This document shows positions 33,524 to 40,870 of a stretch of 52,867 nt of DNA, piece after piece (the stretch's first letter is position 1; every line of letters starts with the position of its first letter). The notes below the pieces were generated by a model, which made no database searches, was not told the origin of the DNA, and saw nothing but the letters and a program-made list of their open reading frames with translations. The DNA lies in the NCBI GenBank assembly GCA_900546625.1, contig URDU01000019.1, positions 1 through 52,867 on the forward strand. Direction: 5' to 3'. Both the position numbers and the translations under genes were made by a program. This DNA is from an uncultured Lachnobacterium sp. (GTDB lineage Bacteria > Bacillota > Clostridia > Lachnospirales > Lachnospiraceae).

Positions 33524-34399
33524 ATGTCAACAAAAATTGGAAGAAATGACCCTTGCTGGTGTGGCAGCGGAAAGAAATATAAGACCTGTCATGCAGCATT
33601 TGATATGAAGCTTGAAAAGCTTGCTGAGGCACATCATAAGATACCGAGCCATTCAATCATCAAGACACCTGACCAGATAGCTGGAATCAAGGAGAGCGCC
33701 AAGATAAATGTCGCAGTGCTCGACTACATAGGAGAGCATATCCACGAGGGTATGAACACCGCAGAGATTGATAAAATAGTCTATGATATGACCACTAGCA
33801 TGGGAGGCATCCCTGCGCCGCTCAACTATGAGGGTTATCCTTACAGCGTATGTACATCGGTAAATGAGCAGGTTTGTCACGGATTTCCTTCGAAGGACGT
33901 CATCTTAAAGGATGGTGACATCATAAATGTAGACTGTTCTACAATTTTAAACGGATATTTTTCAGATTCATCAAGAATGTACTGCATCGGAAATGTAAGT
34001 CCGGAGAAGAAAAAGCTCGTTGAAGTCACAAAGGAATGTGTGGAGCTCGGACTCAAAGAGGTAAAGCCGTGGGGCTTCCTCGGAGATATGGGACAGGCGG
34101 TACACGACCATGCATTTGCAAACGGTTACACAGTAGTGCGTGAAATCGGTGGACACGGAGTGGGACTTGAATTTCACGAGGATCCGTGGGTAGGCTACAA
34201 CACCAAGCGCGGTACCGATATGGTCATGGCACCCGGCATGATATTTACCATCGAGCCAATGGTCAACATGGGCAAGGCCGATATCTATGTAGATGACAAA
34301 AACAACTGGGAAGTATACACCGACGACGGACTTCCATCAGCCCAGTGGGAAATCATGGTACTCGTCACAGAGGATGGCCATGAGGTGCTGAGCTGGTAA
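33524..34399 (+). CDS. map: Methionine aminopeptidase type I with SEC-C zinc motif
   Basis: A 291-residue enzyme that removes the initiator methionine from new proteins. An N-terminal SEC-C motif ('NDPCWCGSGKKYKTCH', residues 8-23) precedes the catalytic domain; this form is common in Clostridia and chlamydiae and may help ribosome docking. The metal ligands are visible: 'NVDCSTILNGYFSDSSR' (two Asp), 'GGHGVGLEFHEDP' (His), 'FTIEPMV' (Glu) and 'SAQWEIMVLVT' (Glu, in a slightly altered context). It is 12 bases after the chaperone-like gene. Confidence 0.95.
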   Translation: MSTKIGRNDPCWCGSGKKYKTCHAAFDMKLEKLAEAHHKIPSHSIIKTPDQIAGIKESAKINVAVLDYIGEHIHEGMNTAEIDKIVYDMTTSMGGIPAPLNYEGYPYSVCTSVNEQVCHGFPSKDVILKDGDIINVDCSTILNGYFSDSSRMYCIGNVSPEKKKLVEVTKECVELGLKEVKPWGFLGDMGQAVHDHAFANGYTVVREIGGHGVGLEFHEDPWVGYNTKRGTDMVMAPGMIFTIEPMVNMGKADIYVDDKNNWEVYTDDGLPSAQWEIMVLVTEDGHEVLSW

Positions 34400-34461
34400 A
34401 CCGGTAAGTATTATCAGAGTGCTATTATTAGCAGACACTATTTCATAGGTGACAACATTAT

Positions 34462-34503
34462 AAAGGGCGTGTGAAAAACGAAAGTATTTTCACACGCCCT
34501 TTT
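34462..34503 (+). terminator. Strong terminator after map
   Basis: AAAGGGCGTGTGAAAA (34462-34477) and TTTTCACACGCCCTTT (34487-34502) form a perfect 16-bp stem ending in T's. A-rich bases upstream would let it work on the minus strand as well. Confidence 0.9.
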
Positions 34504-34582
34504 GTATAATCCAATACAGAATCTTGTAAGCGTAGCGTTAGCTTCGGGAGAGCATTTTTGAATTCCCTAGACATGGCTTATT

Positions 34583-34840
34583 AAATCATCGTTAATTGCT
34601 TCGCATAAATAACCCTAAACTTACCGGAGAGTATGCAGTGTGTTCCGAAGAAAAATATAAACTGCCACGGCGTTCCATAAAATGAGGATACGATAATTCA
34701 TGGCAAACTATCAATAAACTATCCACAAATGCTGCCGTGGCTGATTTTATATTTTTCTGAGGAATATACTGCATGCTAGGCCGGTCCTCACAGCCTGGAT
34801 ATGCGAAGCACCATAAAGCGCAGTATCATAAACGATGCAC
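34583..34840. repeat. Long imperfect palindrome, repeat family copy 2
   Basis: The core arms 34633-34671 (ATGCAGTGTGTTCCGAAG...) and 34734-34774 (...CTGAGGAATATACTGCAT) pair over nearly 40 bases. Outer arms add ATCGTT and TGCTTCGCATA (34588-34606) against ATGCGAAGCA and AACGAT (34801-34836), and CCGG on both sides. The core matches the element at 24790-25022 on both arms. It fills most of the 455-base gap between map and the DUF4317 gene, apart from the terminator. Confidence 0.75.
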
Positions 34841-34854
34841 TATGATGCGCACCC

Positions 34855-36183
34855 CTACAGATTTGTATTCACCCCATTAATGGTCGCATTCTCATTCTCC
34901 CTCATAGGAATGACGAGACACTTCTCCCCATTGATGACCTGCGCATGAATCTGTGAAGCCTTCTCCGGCTTTACATGAAGCACCACATCATAGGTCTTAA
35001 TTTGAGCAGTATAATTATCAATCTCTTCCTGCTTCTCAAGAAGCTGTGAGGTGCGCTCCTCAATCTGATTATTTTTTTCCTGGATAACAGAATCCTTCTC
35101 CTCAAGCTGTGCATTTTTCTCATTGAGCTCGAGAGTTAAATCACCGACCTGGCTCTCAAGAGCAAGCTTTTCCACGCGGATTTCATTAGCTGCAAGAGCC
35201 TTTGAATCAATGACATTGGCTGCGATAGGCGGCTTGTCACCGAAGGCCTCATTGACGGATTTTTCGATGCGTGAAATCTTTTCCTCAGAGACATGGCAGT
35301 CACTAAGCACCTTGTTCATAGCCTCGCTGTCGAGAATGAACGGATCGTCGTCATCATCGTGAGTCTCAGCGTAGTCATCAGCCATCTCGGACAGATTCTG
35401 CTGGATATCAAGCAGCTTGTCATCAGTGCTCTCGTCCTCGGCACCTAGCACATTTCTGACGATTGAATGGAAAGCCATCTTCTGCTCAGTAGCTGTGCGC
35501 TCCACACCGCAGCCGAGACCGTTTGTCATAAACTCAGAGTGAGGCTCCTTGGTATTTTTCGTATAGAAAAGAGTGGAGTGTATGTCTGTGCTCCTATCAT
35601 TGAAGGCAGGGAATAAAAAGCCTGTCTCAGGTGCGCCGACCACCCAGTCCCTTATGCGGGCTCCGATACGCTGCTCCTTTTCCAGATAGCCAAGGCCCGG
35701 CTTTGAAAGTGTGACAGGGCAGATGGCGCAGAGCATGTATTTGTACACCTCCTCGGACTCATCCACGTTGATGTTATCCTTTGTGCGTGTCATGACATCG
35801 TAGCTGTCGAGATACAAAAGAATCAGATAGTTCCCGGCCTCATCGTAGGTGTCGATGACCAGGTCATAGTATGTATCGAGCAGAGTCTCATCATTAAGCT
35901 CGCTGTCGCGAAGCGCCATGAGAATCTGCTGACGGCCTCCGACCTCTTCCTCCTCAAGCGGAAACTGCAGATTGAGCAGGTTGTTTCCGAGAGTGCCGGA
36001 AAGCACCTTGTTTGAAATCTCCAGATATTTGTAGTATTCATCCTCCTCCAGAGTGAGAAATTTGCCACCGAATTTGCAGACCTTTTCATGGTTGCAGTCC
36101 ACGTAGCAGCCGACCAGACGGGTGAAGGTTGCCTGGTCTTTTTTTAATCTTCGTTTTAGTTCCAATACTTCTTTTTTGTTCAT
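34855..36183 (-). CDS. DUF4317 family protein
   Basis: A 442-residue protein of a family common in Lachnospiraceae and relatives with no established function. The N-terminus 'MNKKEVLELKRRLKKDQATFTRLVGCYVD' (split: 'LKRRLKKD', 'GCYVDCNHEKV') is characteristic. Residues about 1-300 look globular and cytoplasmic; about 335-400 form a Glu/Gln-rich coiled coil; the final 40 residues look like a small beta domain. It has no signal or membrane segment. It lies 12 bases after the BrnA-like gene and probably shares its promoter. Confidence 0.75.
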   Translation of the reverse strand: MNKKEVLELKRRLKKDQATFTRLVGCYVDCNHEKVCKFGGKFLTLEEDEYYKYLEISNKVLSGTLGNNLLNLQFPLEEEEVGGRQQILMALRDSELNDETLLDTYYDLVIDTYDEAGNYLILLYLDSYDVMTRTKDNINVDESEEVYKYMLCAICPVTLSKPGLGYLEKEQRIGARIRDWVVGAPETGFLFPAFNDRSTDIHSTLFYTKNTKEPHSEFMTNGLGCGVERTATEQKMAFHSIVRNVLGAEDESTDDKLLDIQQNLSEMADDYAETHDDDDDPFILDSEAMNKVLSDCHVSEEKISRIEKSVNEAFGDKPPIAANVIDSKALAANEIRVEKLALESQVGDLTLELNEKNAQLEEKDSVIQEKNNQIEERTSQLLEKQEEIDNYTAQIKTYDVVLHVKPEKASQIHAQVINGEKCLVIPMRENENATINGVNTNL

Positions 36184-36195
36184 ATTATCCTCGCA

Positions 36196-36405
36196 TTATT
36201 TCCATGAAAGCTGGAGTTCTCTTTTTTGAGTGACACAATCTGATAGATATAAATTAATAAGTGTCTGGTAAGGAATTCCTGAATTTTCAGCTTGCACTTT
36301 AAAATAATCTATTGTATTTTCATCAATATTAATTGTAATTTGTTTTTTAAGTTTTTTTGCGTAAGGATTGCGTTTTGCGTTGGAAAAGTCGTATTCATCT
36401 CTCAT
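36196..36405 (-). CDS. BrnA-like ribbon-helix-helix protein
   Basis: A 69-residue protein resembling the BrnA/CopG group of antitoxins: basic N-terminus 'NPYAKKLKKQITINID' forming the DNA-binding beta-strand, then helices with 'YFKVQAENSGIPYQTLINLYLSD'. BrnA normally pairs with the BrnT nuclease toxin; no BrnT-like gene is adjacent. It may be a solitary regulator or an antitoxin that has lost its toxin. AGGAGG precedes the ATG. It is the first gene of a two-gene unit with the DUF4317 gene and sits next to a repeated AT-rich motif that could be its own operator. Confidence 0.75.
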   Translation of the reverse strand: MRDEYDFSNAKRNPYAKKLKKQITINIDENTIDYFKVQAENSGIPYQTLINLYLSDCVTQKRELQLSWK

Positions 36406-36436
36406 GCTTGATCCTCCTAAAAATCAAAACACTTCA

Positions 36437-36488
36437 ATAATTATATTCTCCATAATTACATTATAAGTACGAAATAATTATTTGTCAA
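36437..36488 (-). promoter_or_regulatory. Consensus promoter with repeated ATAATTA motifs
   Basis: On the minus strand TTGACA (36483-36488), 17 bases, TATAAT (36460-36465): a perfect sigma-A promoter. ATAATTA occurs three times across and after it (36437-36443, 36452-36458, 36474-36480), two of them within 15 bases of each other. This could be an operator for the ribbon-helix-helix protein it expresses. Confidence 0.7.
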
Positions 36489-36500
36489 TCAAGAAAAAAG

Positions 36501-36529
36501 ATGACAGACCAACCACAAAATGCTATAAT
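36501..36529 (+). promoter_or_regulatory. Promoter of the TetM-like/NYN gene
   Basis: ATGACA (36501-36506), 17 bases, TATAAT (36524-36529) with an extended TGC before it. It lies back to back with the minus-strand promoter, 12 bases between the -35 hexamers. Confidence 0.75.
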
Positions 36530-36564
36530 TTAGGAAATCAACGGATTATGATATAAAGGCTGAC

Positions 36565-36590
36565 ACAGAGACATCCACAGGTGTCTCTGT
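36565..36590 (+). promoter_or_regulatory. Leader hairpin before the TetM-like/NYN gene
   Basis: ACAGAGACA (36565-36573) and TGTCTCTGT (36582-36590) form a perfect 9-bp stem 30 bases before the likely start codon, followed by TTCTTGG. The U-tract is weak, but the position recalls leader attenuation of ribosomal-protection genes such as tetM. Confidence 0.5.
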
Positions 36591-36620
36591 TCTTGGATTA
36601 AGGCATAAATGGAGAAGAAA

Positions 36621-39419
36621 ATGACAAATAATCACATTACGATAGGCATTCTCGCACATGTAGATGCGGGAAAGACAACCCTGTCTGAGGCCATGCTTTA
36701 CAGCACCGGGCAGATTCGCTCACTCGGGCGTGTGGACCATCAGGACGCATATTTGGACAACGATGCGCAGGAGCGTGAGCGTGGAATAACAATTTTTTCG
36801 AAGCAGGCAAGACTTGATATTTCGCGTGGCACAGATAAGGCAGATACAGCAGGTACAACAGATGTGGCACGCACAACAGATGTAGCACGCACGGCAGATA
36901 CAGCTCGTACATGGCATGTAGTCATGCTTGATACACCGGGGCATGTGGATTTTTCGGCAGAGATGGAGCGTACCCTTCAGGTGCTCGACTATGCGGTACT
37001 TGTAATCAGCGCAACTGATGGAGTTCAGGGGCACACGCGCACACTGTGGAGGCTTTTAAAGCACTATAACGTGCCGACATTTATTTTTGTAAACAAGATG
37101 GATATGCAGGGCACGGATGCGGAGAAAGTGCAGGCGGAGCTAAAGAGCGAGCTGAGTGATGGCTGCGTGGATTTTTCTTCGCAGGATTTATTTGATGAGC
37201 TTGCCATGTGCAGTGAGCCTCTTTTGGATGAGTTTATGGAATCGGGAGAGCTTTCGGATGCGCATATTGCGCAGGCAGTAGCGCAAAGGGAGGTATTCCC
37301 ATGCTTTTACGGCTCGGCACTTAAGCTTGACAGAGTGGATACGCTGCTTCAGGGGCTTTCGCGGTTTATGTGTGAAAGAAAATACCCTGACGAATTTTCT
37401 GCCCGTGTATACAAGATAGGCAGGGATGACAGAGGCAGCAGGCTGACATTTTTAAAGGTTACCGGAGGCTGTCTCAGGGTCAGGGACAAAATAGAGTACA
37501 AAGCGCATGGTGGTGACGAGGCAAAAGGTCTTCTGGTTGAGAAAATAGATCAGATAAGAAAGTATTCCGGTGAAAAATATGAGATAGCTGATGTGGCAGA
37601 GGCGGGGGAGATAGTTGCGGTCACAGGTCTTAGCTCGACATTTCCGGGGCAGGGGCTGGGGGTTGAGCTGCAGTCCAATATGCCAATCCTTGAGCCGGTA
37701 CTAAACTATAGGATGATTCTGCCTGATGATGTGAATCCGGCGGCATTTATGGAAAAGCTAAAGCAGCTTGAGGAGGAAGACCCACAGCTTTACATAGTGT
37801 GGGTGGAGGAGTTTAAGGAAATCCATGTGCAGCTCATGGGACAGGTGCAGATGGAGGTGCTTGTGCGCCTCATAAAGGACAGGTTTGGTGTTGTTGTCAC
37901 GTTCGGACCGGGCAGCATTGTATATAAGGAAACGATAGCAAGGGCTGTCGAGGGAGTAGGACATTTTGAGCCGTTGCGCCACTATGCAGAGGTGCATCTG
38001 CTTTTGTCACCTGCGGAGCGTGGCAGCGGAATCACAGTCACATCCACCTGCAGTGAGGATGTGCTCGACAAAAACTGGCAGCGCCTTATAGCCACACACG
38101 TTGAGGAAAAGGAGCACAGGGGTGTGCTCACAGGCTCAGCGCTTACCGATGTGAAGGTCACGATTCTTACAGGAAGAGCACATGTAAAGCACACGGAGGG
38201 AGGAGATTTCCGTCAGGCTACATACAGAGCAATCCGACAGGGGCTTAAATCCACAGAGAGCGTGCTGCTTGAGCCTTACTACAGCTTTATCCTACAGGTG
38301 CCGATGGAGTATGTCGGCCGCGCAATGACAGATCTGGAGCAGAGATTTGCAAGGGCAGAGAGCCCGCAGTTTGCCACAACCGCTGCGAGGGAGATGGCGA
38401 CAATTACCGGAAAGGCACCGGTTGCGACAATGCAGGATTATGTGAGTCTGGTGCATGCGTATACAAAGGGACTTGGGCACCTGACACTGGAGCTGTGGGG
38501 CTATGATGAATGTCACAATCCTGCGGAGGTGATTGCGCAGATGCACTATGACAGCGAGGAGGATTTCCGCAATCCGACAGGCTCGGTATTTTGTGCGCAC
38601 GGCTCAGGCTACGTGGTGCCGTGGGATGAGGTCCCTGAGCATATGCACCTGCCGTATGTATATCACGGAGATGAGTCTGAGGAGGCACTTGCAGCGAGTG
38701 CCCGTACGCAGAATGCATTTTCAGCGGAGGATGCGCAGGCGCTTGCAGGAAACCGCCGCAGGACGAGCTTTGAGAAAGCTGTTTCAGGTATGTCATCAGT
38801 GGAGCTTGATGCGCAGCTTGCAGATGTTTATGCCAGGGAGTTTGGCATGGGCAAAAACGATATCGCAGAGGATCAGAGGCGCAAATGGTCAGGCAAAAAG
38901 AAAAATGAGTATGAAGGTCTAAGTGGTAAACCGCGCACAGTAAAGCATGATAAGCACGGCAATCCGATTTATCCGAAGAAATCTCCGGGTGAAGAGTACC
39001 TGATAGTTGACGGATATAATATAATATTTGCATGGGAGGATTTAAAAGAACTCTCGCGCATAAACATTGATTCGGCGAGAGATGCGCTGAAGGATGTTTT
39101 GTCGGATTACCAGGGCTATAAGGGCTGTCATCTGCTGCTGGTGTTTGATGCGTACAAGGTGAAGGGCAATGCCGGAAAGCGCGAGACCTTCCACAACATA
39201 GAGGTCGTGTATACAAAGCAGGATGAGACAGCCGATGCATTTATCGAAAAGACTGTGTTTGGTATACGTGACAGGTACAAGGTAACAGTGGCAACCTCTG
39301 ACGGACTGGAGCAGCAGACGGTCATGAGCCTGGGGGCACTGCGAATGTCGGCCCGCGAGCTTAAGGAGCATATTGATATGACGAAGCGTGCCGGGATGGA
39401 GGCATTCATATCAGGATAG
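36621..39419 (+). CDS. TetM-like translational GTPase fused to Rae1/YacP-type NYN nuclease
   Basis: A 932-residue fusion (numbers from this start). Residues 1 to about 640 match ribosomal-protection proteins: G1 'AHVDAGKTT' (12-20), 'ERGIT', 'DTPGH' (104-108), 'NKMD' (158-161), then EF-G-like domains II-V. An insertion at 69-97 repeats T-D-V-A-R. The domain IV loop reads 'HTEGGDFR' where TetM has YSPVST, so the tetracycline-displacing tip is missing. After a linker, residues about 792-926 are an NYN domain like Rae1/YacP, an A-site mRNA endonuclease: 'IVDGYN', 'LLVFDAY' and 'YTKQDETADAFIE' keep the acidic residues. GGAG supports this ATG; 36609 is also in frame. Resistance is doubtful; a ribosome-directed nuclease is likelier. 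Confidence 0.85.
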   Translation: MTNNHITIGILAHVDAGKTTLSEAMLYSTGQIRSLGRVDHQDAYLDNDAQERERGITIFSKQARLDISRGTDKADTAGTTDVARTTDVARTADTARTWHVVMLDTPGHVDFSAEMERTLQVLDYAVLVISATDGVQGHTRTLWRLLKHYNVPTFIFVNKMDMQGTDAEKVQAELKSELSDGCVDFSSQDLFDELAMCSEPLLDEFMESGELSDAHIAQAVAQREVFPCFYGSALKLDRVDTLLQGLSRFMCERKYPDEFSARVYKIGRDDRGSRLTFLKVTGGCLRVRDKIEYKAHGGDEAKGLLVEKIDQIRKYSGEKYEIADVAEAGEIVAVTGLSSTFPGQGLGVELQSNMPILEPVLNYRMILPDDVNPAAFMEKLKQLEEEDPQLYIVWVEEFKEIHVQLMGQVQMEVLVRLIKDRFGVVVTFGPGSIVYKETIARAVEGVGHFEPLRHYAEVHLLLSPAERGSGITVTSTCSEDVLDKNWQRLIATHVEEKEHRGVLTGSALTDVKVTILTGRAHVKHTEGGDFRQATYRAIRQGLKSTESVLLEPYYSFILQVPMEYVGRAMTDLEQRFARAESPQFATTAAREMATITGKAPVATMQDYVSLVHAYTKGLGHLTLELWGYDECHNPAEVIAQMHYDSEEDFRNPTGSVFCAHGSGYVVPWDEVPEHMHLPYVYHGDESEEALAASARTQNAFSAEDAQALAGNRRRTSFEKAVSGMSSVELDAQLADVYAREFGMGKNDIAEDQRRKWSGKKKNEYEGLSGKPRTVKHDKHGNPIYPKKSPGEEYLIVDGYNIIFAWEDLKELSRINIDSARDALKDVLSDYQGYKGCHLLLVFDAYKVKGNAGKRETFHNIEVVYTKQDETADAFIEKTVFGIRDRYKVTVATSDGLEQQTVMSLGALRMSARELKEHIDMTKRAGMEAFISG

Positions 39420-39461
39420 GCCGTAAACAGGCAAGATTTTGAGAGACAAGGAGAAAAGGAA

Positions 39462-40655
39462 ATGGTAGTAAACGAAAGCATGTACCAGCTCGGAAGCGTG
39501 CGCTCAGCAATCAGAGAGCTTTTCGAGTATGGTAAAAAAAGAGCAGCAATTGTGGGCAAGGAAAATGTATATGATTTCTCAATAGGAAACCCGAGCATAC
39601 CGGCTCCGCAGATAGTAAACGACACAATAAAGGAGCTTGTGACAGATTATGATTCTGTTGCGCTGCACGGCTACACCTCAGCACAGGGAGACGTGGAAAC
39701 GAGAGCGGCAATAGCTGAGTTTTTGAACAACACACATGGCACACATTTTAATGCGGACAACCTTTACATGACAATGGGAGCAGCGGCATCGCTGTCAATC
39801 TGCTTTCGTGCATTGACAAGTGACGCATATGATGAGTTTATTACTATAGCGCCATATTTCCCGGAGTACAAAGTATTTGTGAATGCAGCAGGAGCAAGGC
39901 TTGTAGAGGTGCCTGCAGACACAGAGCATTTTCAGATAGATTTCGATGCGCTTGAGGAGAGAATCAATGAGCACACCAGAGGTGTCATAATCAATTCACC
40001 AAACAACCCATCCGGCACAGTCTATTCCGAGGAGACCATCAAAAAGCTCTCAGACCTCCTTGAGAAAAAGTCTAAGGAGATAGGAAGACCGATATTCATC
40101 ATCGCAGATGAGCCGTACAGGGAGATAGTTTACGACGGAATCAAGGTACCGTTTGTGACCAAATATTACGACAACACACTGGTATGCTACTCATACAGCA
40201 AGTCACTTTCGCTGCCGGGAGAGAGAATAGGATACGTCCTCGTGCCTGATGAGGTGTACGATAAGGCGGAGCTGTATGCAGCAGTCTGTGGTGCGGGAAG
40301 AGCACTCGGCTACGTGTGCGCACCAAGCCTGTTCCAAAAGATGATAGTAAAATGCCAGGGGGCAACCGGTGATATCAATGCCTACAAAGAAAACAGAGAG
40401 CTTCTGTACGAGGGACTCACAAGGATAGGCTATCACTGCTTCAAGCCGGACGGAGCCTTTTATATGTTTGTAAAGGCACTCGGGGATGACAGCAATGCAT
40501 TCTGTGAGAAGGCAAAGGAGGAGGATGTGCTCATAGTAGCAGCAGACGGCTTCGGCTGTCCGGGCTGGGTGAGAATATCATACTGTGTGGACAGGGAAAT
40601 GATAAAACGCTCCATGCCTGCGTTTGAAAAGATATACAACAAGTATAATAAATAA
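39462..40655 (+). CDS. PLP-dependent aminotransferase, class I/II
   Basis: A 397-residue fold-type I aminotransferase, closest in pattern to aspartate aminotransferases. 'FSIGNPSIPAP' at the start, 'NSPNNPSGTVYSEE' (about residues 176-189), 'IADEPYREIVY' and the Schiff-base lysine in 'YSYSKSLSLPGERIGYV' (about 244-260) are all present. The amino donor cannot be named with certainty. AAGGAGAAAAGGAA precedes the ATG. It follows the GTPase fusion gene by 42 bases and may be co-transcribed with it, but no functional link is obvious. Confidence 0.9.
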   Translation: MVVNESMYQLGSVRSAIRELFEYGKKRAAIVGKENVYDFSIGNPSIPAPQIVNDTIKELVTDYDSVALHGYTSAQGDVETRAAIAEFLNNTHGTHFNADNLYMTMGAAASLSICFRALTSDAYDEFITIAPYFPEYKVFVNAAGARLVEVPADTEHFQIDFDALEERINEHTRGVIINSPNNPSGTVYSEETIKKLSDLLEKKSKEIGRPIFIIADEPYREIVYDGIKVPFVTKYYDNTLVCYSYSKSLSLPGERIGYVLVPDEVYDKAELYAAVCGAGRALGYVCAPSLFQKMIVKCQGATGDINAYKENRELLYEGLTRIGYHCFKPDGAFYMFVKALGDDSNAFCEKAKEEDVLIVAADGFGCPGWVRISYCVDREMIKRSMPAFEKIYNKYNK

Positions 40656-40680
40656 TAGTTACAATAAAAAAATAATCCGA

Positions 40681-40726
40681 AAAAGCGCCGAAAATTACCT
40701 AAAAAATATGCAATTTTCGGCGCTTT
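40681..40726. terminator. Strong hairpin after the aminotransferase gene
   Basis: AAAGCGCCGAAAATT and AATTTTCGGCGCTTT are exact complements around 15-16 bases. The T-run is inside the stem end; it should end the upstream unit and insulate the next operon. Confidence 0.8.
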
Positions 40727-40754
40727 CAATATGCAGTTTTCACAAAGTTGTCTC

Positions 40755-40800
40755 CGTGTGGCCGCTGTGTGACCGTTGTGTGACCATTGTTTTGTATAAT
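40755..40800 (+). promoter_or_regulatory. Three 11-bp tandem repeats before a TATAAT
   Basis: CGTGTGGCCGC (40755-40765), TGTGTGACCGT (40766-40776) and TGTGTGACCAT (40777-40787) are head-to-tail, followed by TATAAT at 40795-40800. There is no usable -35 hexamer at 17 bases. Direct repeats with an 11-base period in place of the -35 are typical of OmpR/PhoB-type activator sites. Confidence 0.55.
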
Positions 40801-40870
40801 GGAATAAAGAGTGGGAATATAAATAAAATCATAACGGAATAGTTATAAAAAATACAATAGAAAAGGAGAT

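Noticed and set aside
34592..34774. 60-codon open frame in the second palindrome
   Set aside because: It lies wholly within the hairpin, has no ribosome site and the related copy at 24.8 kb does not keep it as a protein.
38404..39240. 278-codon open frame opposite the GTPase-nuclease gene
   Set aside because: Cys/His/Pro-rich nonsense composition, antisense to clear domain motifs.
36621..39419. Tetracycline resistance gene
   Set aside because: TetM-like overall, but the domain IV tip that displaces tetracycline is different and a nuclease domain is fused; resistance should not be assumed.
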